Positions 7,949-15,865 of a DNA stretch of 16,672 nucleotides are shown here, piece by piece (within the stretch, counting starts at the first letter, position 1; every line of letters starts with the position of its first letter). The notes below the pieces were generated by a model, which worked only from the letters and a program-made list of their open reading frames with translations, ran no database searches and was not told the DNA's origin. This stretch comes from an uncultured Spirochaetaceae bacterium (GTDB lineage: Bacteria > Spirochaetota > Spirochaetia > Sphaerochaetales > Sphaerochaetaceae). The stretch covers positions 1 through 16,672 of the forward strand of contig CAMKPI010000022.1 of NCBI GenBank assembly GCA_946414625.1, read 5' to 3'. The translations under genes were made by a program, and so were the position numbers.

Positions 7949-9748
7949 CTACTCCTCGCCGTGCCGAAGGGCCTCGATTTCCCTGTCAAGATTCTCCTTG
8001 GATTCCAAAAGCTCTCGCCACCCATCGCCGTCGGACTCAAAATTACCAACATTTCCTATAAGATTCTGCATTAAATCTCTCTTTTTTATCAATTTTTTAA
8101 TCCTTAACGATTTGATGGCTGAATTTAACTCTTCTTCCGAATCCTGGGAATCCCTGTTTTCCTCCAAATATCCAAATATGTAATTTCTAAGCACCTCGTT
8201 TTTGATTCCGCTCAGCTCCGTTTCTACAGAAACGCTGCTGTCCCTATAGGCATTCTCAAGGACCGTGAAAATCTGCTTCGCGTTCTCGTCATCAAGGTCT
8301 GTATAATGTATATAATTCCTTAAATCATTAAAATGCTGTCTGTTTCGGAGCATTAGCAGCATGGCATACAGCTCCGGGGTTGTTTCTATCTTGCCGACAG
8401 CGTCGGCAATACGATCTTCCTGCCCCGCCGAATCGGAGCTTATCTTCGGCACATTTGCGTTTTGCGCGTAGTCAAGCCGGATTTCCTCCTCGCGTATACC
8501 CAGCGACTGGGAGATGAATTTCAGGTATTCTCCGCGCTCCACACGGCTGTGCGTGGCGTCGAGAAAGGGAGATATCTCCTTCAGTGCCTGCATCTTCCCC
8601 CGTGGAGTTTTTGCCTCCGGAGTCCTCATTGCGTTTTCCACAAGGAACGAGATCGCAGTCTCCGTGCGTTCCGTATATTCCTTCAGACTCTCCGCACCTT
8701 CCCTCTGAAGCACCTCAGACGCGTCCTTTGCTGTTTCGAAAGGCTTCACAACGTCGCATTCCAGCCCGTTCTGCTGGCAGAGCGTCAGGGCTTTGACAGT
8801 GGCCGCCCTTCCGGGCTCGTCGGTGTCGAACAGAAGAGACGCCCGATTGCAATACCTCTTTATCAGGCGTATCTGCTCGGCGGTCAACGCCGTTCCAAGC
8901 GGAGCTGCCGCGCACGTCACGCCCGCCTGATGCAGGGAAATCACATCGAAATTCCCTTCGCAAATGATTATTCTCCGATCTTTTTTCAGCGTCGGAAGGC
9001 TTTCATATATTCCAAAAAGGTTGTGCCTTTTGCTGTACAACTCGGTTTCAGGGCTGTTCACGTACTTAGCGGGAGACGCGCCCGTCAGGTCCCGTCCTGA
9101 GAACGCCACGCAGTTTCCCCTCCAGTCGCGGACAGGAAAAAGGATCCTGTTCCTGAATAGCGGATGGTCCGGATTTCTTTTTGAAAAGAGTCCGCATTCT
9201 GCCAAGAGCTCCCTGGAATAATTATGGCGCTTCAAAAAACCCAAAAGCCACGCCGGATCGTCGTATGCGAATCCCAGGGCAAAAATATCCGCAGTCTCTG
9301 TTGTAATTCCCCTGTCTGCTACATACTCTCTCGCAAGACCAGCCCGATCATCGGTCCGAAATATGTAGTGATAAGACTTGCAGATCCTGTTGTAAAGATC
9401 CTGCAGTGTATCCCGCTTATCCGCTCTTGCCTTCTCCTGTGGGGATTCCTGCCTCAGCTCAACGCCCGCCTTTTCCGCAAGCAGTGCAACAGATTCCGGA
9501 AAGCCGACATGCTCCATCTCCATGATAAACGTGAAGATATTTCCGCTTTTCTGACAACCAAAGCATTTGTAGAAGCCCTTATCGTCGTGGACATAGAAAG
9601 AAGGCGTCCTCTCGTTGTGAAAGGGACAACAGGCCTTGTAATCATCCGAACGCCCCTGCCGCGTCAGGGACACGTAGGAGCCCACCACATCGCTGAGGCG
9701 CAACCTGTTTTTTATCTCTTCAATCACATTGCGTGAATAAGACGGCAT
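7949..9748 (-). CDS. dnaG: DNA primase DnaG
   Basis: DnaG makes the RNA primers for chromosome replication and is recruited by the DnaB helicase. The 599-residue product has the CHC2 zinc-binding domain (C41, H44, C62, C65), the RNA polymerase core, and the TOPRIM catalytic motifs EGNFD (E264) and DTD (D308, D310) that bind metal. A helical C-terminal domain (about 450-599) is expected to bind DnaB. Length is normal. A TAA stop lies two codons before the ATG at 9748, so the start cannot be further upstream. The ribosome-binding site is weak (TAAG), and a -10-like TATATT only 12 bases upstream suggests a very short leader. The gene is followed by rpoD and probably co-transcribed with it. Confidence 0.96.
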   Translation of the reverse strand: MPSYSRNVIEEIKNRLRLSDVVGSYVSLTRQGRSDDYKACCPFHNERTPSFYVHDDKGFYKCFGCQKSGNIFTFIMEMEHVGFPESVALLAEKAGVELRQESPQEKARADKRDTLQDLYNRICKSYHYIFRTDDRAGLAREYVADRGITTETADIFALGFAYDDPAWLLGFLKRHNYSRELLAECGLFSKRNPDHPLFRNRILFPVRDWRGNCVAFSGRDLTGASPAKYVNSPETELYSKRHNLFGIYESLPTLKKDRRIIICEGNFDVISLHQAGVTCAAAPLGTALTAEQIRLIKRYCNRASLLFDTDEPGRAATVKALTLCQQNGLECDVVKPFETAKDASEVLQREGAESLKEYTERTETAISFLVENAMRTPEAKTPRGKMQALKEISPFLDATHSRVERGEYLKFISQSLGIREEEIRLDYAQNANVPKISSDSAGQEDRIADAVGKIETTPELYAMLLMLRNRQHFNDLRNYIHYTDLDDENAKQIFTVLENAYRDSSVSVETELSGIKNEVLRNYIFGYLEENRDSQDSEEELNSAIKSLRIKKLIKKRDLMQNLIGNVGNFESDGDGWRELLESKENLDREIEALRHGEE

Positions 9749-9760
9749 ATCTTACGATAC

Positions 9761-9788
9761 AATATAGCAAAAAATCGCTGAATCGAAA
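9761..9788 (-). promoter_or_regulatory. Candidate promoter for dnaG-rpoD
   Basis: On the minus strand a -35-like TTTCGA (9783-9788), a 16-base spacer and a -10-like TATATT (9761-9766) lie just upstream of dnaG. If used, transcription would begin about five bases before the ATG, giving an almost leaderless mRNA. The -35 is weak and the assignment tentative. Confidence 0.4.
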
Positions 9789-9813
9789 AAGTTACAAAAC
9801 TCTAAAAGGCAGC

Positions 9814-9848
9814 CTACGGCATCGCCCGAGGGGATCTACGGCATCGCC
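9814..9848. repeat. Short direct duplication at trpS stop codon
   Basis: CTACGGCATCGCC occurs at 9814-9826 and again at 9836-9848, an offset of 22 bases. The second copy contains the last codons and TAG stop of trpS; the first is the downstream echo, so a small segment at the gene end has been duplicated. No convincing terminator is seen in this 87-base spacer. Confidence 0.7.
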
Positions 9849-10912
9849 TGAACCAGTCCGACGCGCTTGTAGACCTTTGAAAGAGTTCGCTTTGCCATGC
9901 GTCCCGCGGACTCGGCGCCATTCTTGAACACATTGTCAAGATAAGCCTTGTCTTTCAGAATCCGGTTCTTCTCCTCCCTTATCGGATCCACAACATCCGC
10001 GACAGCCTCGCCCACTGCGGTCTTGAACTCTCCGTACATTTTGCCGCAGAACTCCGCTTCTGCCTCGCCGATGCTCTTTCCGGTTATCACCGAATATATA
10101 GTTAAGAGATTGGAGACACCGGGTTTGTGCTCTTCATCGTATCGGACAGTTGTGTCCGAATCGGTCACAGCGCGGCGAAACTTTTTTATGATCGTATCGC
10201 GCGAGTCGTCCATTGAAATGAATGCCGCAGGGTTCGGGTCGCTCTTACTCATCTTCTTTGACGGATCCTGCAGGCTCATGATCTTTGCCCCGCTCTTTGC
10301 AATATAAGGCTCGGGAACGATGAATGTGTCCGAATATCTGCCGTTGAAGCGTATCGCGAGATCCCGGGTGATCTCTATGTGCTGCTTCTGATCGGCTCCT
10401 ACCGGAACCAGGTCGGCGCCATACAGAAGAATATCGCTCGCCATAAGAACAGGATAGTCCATCAGCCCCATGTTCACGTTGTCCGCATGGGAGCGGCTTT
10501 TGTCCTTGAACTGTGTCATACGTTGCAGCTCGCCCGGATATGTGATTGTGTTGAGGATCCAGGAGAGCTCGGCATGAGCAGAAACATGGCTTTGTACGAA
10601 CAACACACACTTTTCAGGATCTATGCCTGATGCGATGTAGAGAGCGGCAAGAGCATATGTGTTGCGCCGCAGGTCCGCTGGATTCTGCCGAACAGTGAGG
10701 GTATGGAGATCCGCCAGGGCATATATGCAGTCATATTCGTCGAGAAGCATCCGCCAGTTGCGAATCGCCCCGATGTAGTTTCCCAAAGTGAGCGTGCCGG
10801 ACGGCTGCACGGCGGAAAAAAGGCGCTTGCGACGCGCCTGTCCGGTTTTCATCTGCTCGACAGCGTTGGGGTTCTCCGCTTCGCCGTCTTTATTTGATAA
10901 TATTTCAGTCAT
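9836..10912 (-). CDS. trpS: Tryptophanyl-tRNA synthetase
   Basis: TrpS charges tRNA-Trp with tryptophan using ATP. The 358-residue protein has the class I signatures: the HIGH-equivalent TLGNYIG (residues 42-48, after PSGT), the KMSKS loop at 220-224, and the tryptophan-pocket segment MASDILLYGADLVPVG (about 157-172) with GADQKQH. The ATG at 10912 has AAGAGGAAA eight bases upstream. An internal ATG at 10852 would match shorter homologues but has a poor ribosome-binding site, so I keep the longer form with about 20 extra, probably disordered residues. No T-box or trp leader peptide is visible upstream, only a GC-rich hairpin. It may be read through from ileS and the lipoprotein gene. Confidence 0.95.
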   Translation of the reverse strand: MTEILSNKDGEAENPNAVEQMKTGQARRKRLFSAVQPSGTLTLGNYIGAIRNWRMLLDEYDCIYALADLHTLTVRQNPADLRRNTYALAALYIASGIDPEKCVLFVQSHVSAHAELSWILNTITYPGELQRMTQFKDKSRSHADNVNMGLMDYPVLMASDILLYGADLVPVGADQKQHIEITRDLAIRFNGRYSDTFIVPEPYIAKSGAKIMSLQDPSKKMSKSDPNPAAFISMDDSRDTIIKKFRRAVTDSDTTVRYDEEHKPGVSNLLTIYSVITGKSIGEAEAEFCGKMYGEFKTAVGEAVADVVDPIREEKNRILKDKAYLDNVFKNGAESAGRMAKRTLSKVYKRVGLVQAMP

Positions 10913-10928
10913 AAACTATTTCCTCTTG

Positions 10929-10959
10929 CCCCGCGAACATCGCAAGGACAACCGCGGGG
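10929..10959. other. GC-rich hairpin in trpS leader
   Basis: CCCCGCG (10929-10935) and CGCGGGG (10953-10959) form a perfect 7-bp stem with a 17-base loop, ending a few bases upstream of the trpS Shine-Dalgarno sequence. There is no T tract, so it is not a standard terminator. It could influence ribosome access or mark an RNA processing site. Confidence 0.45.
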
Positions 10960-11057
10960 AAACTGGCTCGTATGGCACGCGTCAGGCCCTCGCCCCATGG
11001 ACATACGCAAAGTCGAGAGGCGTCAGACGCGAACGTCGCTCACCAGCCTCGGGTGCC

Positions 11058-11870
11058 TCAGGTACCGCTTTCCGCATCCGTCTGAGATGTCTCCTCAAGC
11101 GGCATGTTTATCGAGCCCGACTCCATGAACATCTGTTTCCAGAACTCAATATATTCTTCATCCTCCAGGGCGGAAATGCTGACTGTGCTGCCAGCCCTGC
11201 TGAAAGTGGCGTCGATTATCCCGAGAATCTCCGCCTGTGAAGCACCGGACTTCGCCTTGAACGTGTAGTAATGGTTTTTAAGCAGGCGGAAGAACGACTC
11301 GGCATCACCAGAACTATCCATCGTCACAGAAAGATTAAGAATCCCGGTCTTCACCGTGATAAAGACAAGGCGCATCTTCTCGCTTGTCACTCCGAGAGCA
11401 CCGAAGCTCATCTTCGGCTCTGAAGCGTATATAGCGGCGTCGGAGTTCTTCATCAGCTGCGCTGTCTCCACGTCCAGTACAGCCTTCGGGCTTTTCACCC
11501 GTGTCTCGAGCATGTTCTCGGAGTCGTACGTGCTGAAAAATGTCTTCCCGAAACCGTAGTAAAGGAAATCAAAATCATCCCTGCCGTTAATCTCCATCCT
11601 GCCCGAAGCCACAGCTTTTTTCAGTACATACTTGGTATAAGTGCCTTCCATGAGTCCGTACATCTCTCCTTCAGGATTCATCACAAGAGTGACTCGGCTC
11701 ATCATGGGCACATCAGGCAAGAGATACGAGGCTTTGCCCGTCATCACCACTTCTCCAGGCTCACCGAAATTCGCAAAATATGGCAGGCGGGAATACGAGA
11801 GGTTCGAACAGGAAACCAGGACAAGGACAAAGAGAGAGGCTGCTAAAAAACGTCTGATTCGTTTTCCCAT
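11058..11870 (-). CDS. Hypothetical lipoprotein, family not recognised
   Basis: The 270-residue product starts MGKRIRRF, followed by a hydrophobic stretch and a lipobox ending LVSC, so it should be exported and lipid-anchored at about C21. The mature part mixes beta-type and helical segments without a motif I recognise. I chose the ATG at 11870 because it gives a textbook signal peptide and has GGGGA upstream. A GTG at 11888 is an in-frame alternative with AAGG upstream, adding six residues. The gene starts only 21 bases (three with the GTG) after the ileS stop, so it is very likely in the ileS operon. Any function in the envelope is inference from the signal alone. Confidence 0.75.
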   Translation of the reverse strand: MGKRIRRFLAASLFVLVLVSCSNLSYSRLPYFANFGEPGEVVMTGKASYLLPDVPMMSRVTLVMNPEGEMYGLMEGTYTKYVLKKAVASGRMEINGRDDFDFLYYGFGKTFFSTYDSENMLETRVKSPKAVLDVETAQLMKNSDAAIYASEPKMSFGALGVTSEKMRLVFITVKTGILNLSVTMDSSGDAESFFRLLKNHYYTFKAKSGASQAEILGIIDATFSRAGSTVSISALEDEEYIEFWKQMFMESGSINMPLEETSQTDAESGT

Positions 11871-11891
11871 GGCAGATATCCCCGGCACAGA

Positions 11892-14800
11892 TCACGCCTT
11901 AGTGATTCGGATCTTAACACCAGCCTCGTTCTCCTCGGCATCCAGTTCGTCCACAAAATCAAGGCTTACGGCAAGCGTCTCGGATGAAATCAATTCCCCG
12001 AATCGAGAAACAGTTTCCTTGATGTCTTCATCACCGGAAATGCTGACATGAATCCTGTCGGACACATTGAGACCGGATTCCTTTCTCATTGTCTGGATCG
12101 AGCGGATTATATCGCGAGCCAGCCCTTCATACATCAAATCAGCGGACACATCAGTGTCGAAACCCACTGTCAGCGCGTTCTCGTTGATTATCTTCAGGTT
12201 CTCTTTCTCGTGGCGCTGGATGATCAGGTCATCAAGCCCGATGTCTATGCTCTGGTTGATACCATATTCGATACGGCGCCTCAACCCGTCGAGAAGCTTC
12301 GACACATGCTCGGTGCGCATCTCGTGAATCTTCGCCGCAACTTCCTTCATGTGGCGTCCGAGCTTAGAGCCCAGGATCTTGAAGTTCGCTTTTGCCTCAT
12401 AGTCCACAAGGGAGGACTCCTCGCTCTGTATCTCGACTTCCTTGACGTTCAACTCTTCAGCGATGATCGGCTTCATCTCCTCCAGAATCTCGCGGTCGTG
12501 TAGCAACCTGTCCACAAGGAAGAGCCTCTTCAGCGGCTGCCGGTTCTTGATATTGCTGCTGCTCCGCAGAGACCGCCCCATCGCTATTGCCCGCATCGTG
12601 AGACTCATCTTCTCTTCAAGGGCCAAATCCCTGTGAGACTCAGTATAAACCGGAAAATCAGTGAGATGGATCGACTCCGGATCCTCAGGACGCTTCAGGT
12701 TCTGATAAATCTCCTCGGTGATAAAGGGCACAATCGGACAAGCGAGCTTGCAGTATGTCATGATCACGGAGTAAAGAGTGTCATATGCCGTCTTTTTGTC
12801 TCCGTCGTTCTCGCTGCGCCAGAACCTTCTGCGGCTGCGGCGGATATACCAGTTGTTAAGACTGTCTATATAAGAGACAAGGTTCTTGCATGCGCGCTCT
12901 ATATCGTACGAAGAATACGCGTCGTCCATATCGCGAACAAGGCGTTCAGTGACGGAGACGATCCACTTATCAAGCGGGTTGGACAGGTCCTCATATCGAG
13001 TGCTGCTCGGCTCGTATTTATCGAGATTTGCATAAGTTACAAAGAAAGAATAACTGTTCCAAAGCGGGATTATCAGCTGCTTCAGCACGTCGCGCACCAT
13101 CTGGTCGCTGAACTTCAGGTCGTCCGCATGGACCGCAGGACTGTGCATGAGCGCAAAGCGAAGGCTATCCGCGCCAAAGGTATTCACATGAATCATAGGA
13201 TCAGTGAAGTTACCTTTGCTCTTGGACATCTTCTCCCCGTCCTCGGCAAGGATGATTCCGTTCGTCACGTTGTTCAGGAAGCAAGGCTTGTCGAATAGCG
13301 CTGTGGCCATCACAGTGAGAGTATAGAACCACCCGCGGGTCTGGTCCAGTCCTTCGCAGACAAAATCCGCCGGGAAGGTCTTATCGAAGCGTTCCTTGTT
13401 CTCAAACGGATAGTGTAGTTGCCCGTACGGCATGGAACCGGACTCGAACCAGCAGTCCAGCACGTCCGGCACCCGGCGCATCACCGCTTTTCCGTCCGGA
13501 GAGGGCCATGTGAGCTCGTCAACGAAATGCTTGTGGAGATCCGTGACCTTCTGTCCGCACTTTTCTTCCAGCTCGGCGATGCTTCCGATGACTTCCGTGT
13601 AGCCGCTTCCGTCGTCCGCCTGCCAGACAGGAATCGGGTTGCCCCAGAATCGGTTCCTGGAAATTGCCCAGTCTCTCGCGCCCTCAAGCCATTTGCCGAA
13701 ACGCCCATCGCGGAGGTGCTCGGGAACCCAGCGGGTCATCTTGTTGTTGCGCACCATCTTATCGCGAATCTCGGACACTTTGACATACCAGCAATCCATC
13801 GCCCGATATATGAGAGGAGTGCCAGTCCGCCAACAGAAAGGATAGCTGTGAAGATAATTCTCCCGCTTCACCAGCTTTCCCTCGTCCTTCAGGCGCTGGA
13901 TGATGGGCTTGTCCGCATCCTTAACAAACATGCCCTCATAGTCCGGCACATCGGAGGTAAACTTGCATTCGTCGTCAACCGGACAGACCACGGGGATACC
14001 CGTGCCTTTCAGCACGTTGTAGTCGTCCTCTCCGAAGCCGCTTGCCGTGTGCACAATGCCGCAGCCGTCGGTGGTGGTCACATAGTCGCCCAGGACAGTG
14101 ACAAACGCCCCCTTGTCTTTCAAAGACGCAAAGTATGGGAAAAGCGGCTCATATCGCAACCCAGCAAGGTCGCGCCCTTTGTACTCCTCGAGGATCTTAT
14201 ACCCAGACTCGTCCTTATAGTACGATGAAAGGCGCTCACGACCCAGGATATATTTATCTTCGGAGTCGGCATCCTCGATTTTTACGTAGTCAATATCAGG
14301 TCCCAGAGCAAGAGCGAGGTTGCTGGGCAGCGTCCACGGGGTTGTTGTCCAAGCGAGGAAATAAGTATTGTCCTCGCCTTCCTTTTTGAAGCGGACAGTG
14401 ATGGCAGGATCCGTCACGTCGCGGTATCCGCCAAGGTTCACCTCCATGTTCGACAGCGGGCAACCCAGCCCCGGGGAATACGGAAGGATGTTGTAGCCCT
14501 TATAAATCAACCCCTTGTCGTACAACGACTTGAACACCCACCAGATACTCTCCATGAACGAGAGATCCATTGTGCGGTATCCGTTTTTGAAATCGACCCA
14601 GCGCCCCATCCTGTTGATGGTCTTCTCCCAGTCGCTCGTGAAGCGGAGAACTATTGAGCGGCACTCCTCGTTGTATTTAGCCACCCCGTACGCTTCGATT
14701 TCCCGGGCGCTTGATATCCCCAAGCGCTTCTTCATCTCGTTTTCTACAGGCAGGCCATGGCAATCCCAGCCCCAGTTGCGCACCACACGGCGGCCTTTCA

Positions 14801-15020
14801 TGGTCTGGTATCGGGGAATGATGTCCTTTATGGTTCCTGGAACAAGGTGGCCGTAGTGCGGGTGGCCCGTGGCAAACGGAGGTCCGTCATAGAACGAAAA
14901 CTCGTTATCTGCGGGCCGAGTCTCCACGGACTTCTTGAAAATATCGTTTTTCTGCCAGAATTCGAGGACCCTCTCCTCCATTTCGGGAAAATTCTGCTTA
15001 GGGTTCACGCTTTTGAACAT
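11892..15020 (-). CDS. ileS: Isoleucyl-tRNA synthetase, archaeal/eukaryotic-like type
   Basis: IleS charges tRNA-Ile and edits misactivated valine. The 1042-residue protein has the class I HIGH motif HYGH (55-58, within PPFATGHPHYGH), the KMSKS loop (597-601), editing-domain landmarks TTTPWTLPSN (225-234) and TASGFGEDDY (325-334), and the synthetase motif LDQTRGWFYTL (558-568). The C-terminal region has EGLARDIIRSIQTMRKESG and lacks the bacterial-type Cys4 zinc finger. Those features place it in the long, eukaryote-like class known from spirochaetes, which is generally insensitive to mupirocin. The ATG at 15020 has TTTTTGGAG six bases upstream and matches the usual N-terminus. An in-frame ATG at 15065 would lie upstream of the predicted transcription start and is rejected. 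A strong promoter lies at 15084-15112. Confidence 0.96.
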   Translation of the reverse strand: MFKSVNPKQNFPEMEERVLEFWQKNDIFKKSVETRPADNEFSFYDGPPFATGHPHYGHLVPGTIKDIIPRYQTMKGRRVVRNWGWDCHGLPVENEMKKRLGISSAREIEAYGVAKYNEECRSIVLRFTSDWEKTINRMGRWVDFKNGYRTMDLSFMESIWWVFKSLYDKGLIYKGYNILPYSPGLGCPLSNMEVNLGGYRDVTDPAITVRFKKEGEDNTYFLAWTTTPWTLPSNLALALGPDIDYVKIEDADSEDKYILGRERLSSYYKDESGYKILEEYKGRDLAGLRYEPLFPYFASLKDKGAFVTVLGDYVTTTDGCGIVHTASGFGEDDYNVLKGTGIPVVCPVDDECKFTSDVPDYEGMFVKDADKPIIQRLKDEGKLVKRENYLHSYPFCWRTGTPLIYRAMDCWYVKVSEIRDKMVRNNKMTRWVPEHLRDGRFGKWLEGARDWAISRNRFWGNPIPVWQADDGSGYTEVIGSIAELEEKCGQKVTDLHKHFVDELTWPSPDGKAVMRRVPDVLDCWFESGSMPYGQLHYPFENKERFDKTFPADFVCEGLDQTRGWFYTLTVMATALFDKPCFLNNVTNGIILAEDGEKMSKSKGNFTDPMIHVNTFGADSLRFALMHSPAVHADDLKFSDQMVRDVLKQLIIPLWNSYSFFVTYANLDKYEPSSTRYEDLSNPLDKWIVSVTERLVRDMDDAYSSYDIERACKNLVSYIDSLNNWYIRRSRRRFWRSENDGDKKTAYDTLYSVIMTYCKLACPIVPFITEEIYQNLKRPEDPESIHLTDFPVYTESHRDLALEEKMSLTMRAIAMGRSLRSSSNIKNRQPLKRLFLVDRLLHDREILEEMKPIIAEELNVKEVEIQSEESSLVDYEAKANFKILGSKLGRHMKEVAAKIHEMRTEHVSKLLDGLRRRIEYGINQSIDIGLDDLIIQRHEKENLKIINENALTVGFDTDVSADLMYEGLARDIIRSIQTMRKESGLNVSDRIHVSISGDEDIKETVSRFGELISSETLAVSLDFVDELDAEENEAGVKIRITKA

Positions 15021-15083
15021 TGTACGCTCCAAAAATAACACACGCGCATCTCGGATACAGGTCAAAGAGCGCGATTTGGTTTC

Positions 15084-15112
15084 ATTATATCAAGCGGCGG
15101 CTTTTCAAACAA
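15084..15112 (-). promoter_or_regulatory. Promoter of ileS operon
   Basis: On the minus strand TTGTTT (15107-15112) and a perfect TATAAT (15084-15089) are 17 bases apart, and TGA before the -10 makes it an extended -10. Transcription would start near 15077, giving a leader of about 57 nt before ileS. No T-box structure fits in so short a leader. Confidence 0.75.
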
Positions 15113-15150
15113 GTGGCGTATTTGACGAGTCTGTCCCGGAACCACAAGGG

Positions 15151-15291
15151 CGGCGGATTACGTCGGGGGAGCACATGGCGAGGCTGCCGGAGTCGTTGGG
15201 TGCGTTTATGCCGGCGAGACTGCCGTGGAGTTCGGAGAGCGCCGGGTGCGCGCCGGATTACGCCGGGGGAGCACATGGCGAGGCTGCCGGA
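15151..15291. repeat. 41-bp direct repeats spaced exactly 100 bp
   Basis: Positions 15151-15191 and 15251-15291 are identical over 41 bases except at two positions (15153/15253 and 15163/15263). Both contain GCACATGGCGAGGCTGCCGG. A shorter relative, GGCGAGACTGCCG, lies between them near 15212. This GC-rich stretch (about 15113-15400) has open frames on both strands, but their translations are arginine-rich, carry the repeat and do not look like proteins. It may be a dispersed intergenic repeat or the remnant of a duplicated segment. No coding gene is supported here. Confidence 0.75.
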
Positions 15292-15411
15292 ACCATGAAG
15301 CGCGGCGGATGTGCAGACGAGGTAGCCCGGTGAACAAATTAGCGGATGCACGGCGTGGCAAGCCACATGCGTGTGCTCGGCATCGAGGTCTATGAATTTG
15401 AACACATCAAA

Positions 15412-15610
15412 ATGTCGAACGCTTGGGAACAGCGGAAGCTGGAGGAAGTTGCAGATAGATATGATAATTTAATGTAGCCGCTTCAGAAAGAATACCCGGT
15501 GCAACACCATATTATGGTGCTAATGGAATTCAGGACTACGTTGAAGGCTATACGCATGAAAGTGAATTTGTATTGATTGCGGAAGATGGAGCAATGATTT
15601 AAAGGATTAT
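15412..15610 (+). pseudogene. hsdS: Frameshifted fragment of type I restriction specificity subunit (hsdS)
   Basis: HsdS selects the DNA target of type I restriction-modification enzymes. On the plus strand the first frame reads SNAWEQRKLEEVADRYDNL (15415-15471), the typical start of an HsdS target-recognition domain, then meets TAG at 15475. Shifting frame at 15474 restores VAASERIPGATPYYGANG and then IQDYVEGYTHESEFVLIAED, a hallmark HsdS stretch, to about 15593. A one-base deletion near 15594 then spoils NDLKDY, and similarity ends about 15610. The first lesion looks like loss of about seven bases, removing residues such as R-I-P. Only about 65 of some 400 residues remain and no hsdM or hsdR is in the window. 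It opposes every other gene and is more AT-rich than the core, pointing to transferred DNA now decaying. The family call rests on recall of HsdS sequences, not on a search. Confidence 0.8.
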
Positions 15611-15640
15611 TTACCTTCTTCTTTTGGATTCAACATCTGA

Positions 15641-15826
15641 TTATCCCCTATTTGGCTTGCTAGGAACTACATGCGTCCCTTTCTTTGAATAGATTATAAC
15701 TCCTCTTGAAGTAAAATCAGAGTTTCCGTATTCATATCTCCACAACCCGATATCCTTCGTAGTGTTCGGAATCATCTCACCCGTAATTAGTTTGTCAAAT
15801 AGAACACTACATCTTGGGTTAAACAA
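15641..15826 (-). pseudogene. AT-rich orphan reading frame, possibly a gene remnant
   Basis: A 61-codon frame starts at TTG (15826), immediately after a TAA, with no Shine-Dalgarno sequence. It has a protein-like composition, including DIGLWRYEYGNSDFTSRG and VIIYSKKGTHVV, which suggests a fragment of a real gene more than random sequence. I do not recognise the family. It lies in an AT-rich gap (15611-15865) between the hsdS fragment and the phosphatase gene; nothing else is seen in that gap. It could be the truncated end of a transferred gene or a non-coding accident. Confidence 0.25.
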
Positions 15827-15865
15827 TTATAATTAACTCAAAATACAATAACACATATTGAACAT

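Noticed and set aside
10913..11057. T-box or trp attenuator upstream of trpS
   Set aside because: No T-box consensus, Trp-rich leader peptide or terminator/antiterminator pair; only one GC hairpin without a T run.
12048..14228. Several long plus-strand frames opposite ileS
   Set aside because: They are antisense shadows of a highly conserved synthetase gene and have no independent coding signals.
15021..15065. Upstream ATG for ileS at 15065
   Set aside because: It adds 15 non-homologous residues, lies within or upstream of the predicted leader, and the ATG at 15020 has a good ribosome-binding site.
15151..15291. CRISPR array
   Set aside because: Only two near-complete copies with a 59-base gap containing a partial copy, and no cas genes.
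15085..15405. 106-codon minus-strand frame upstream of ileS
   Set aside because: It is arginine/proline-rich, spans the 41-bp direct repeats and the ileS promoter, and has no ribosome-binding site; the overlapping plus-strand frames are equally repeat-driven.
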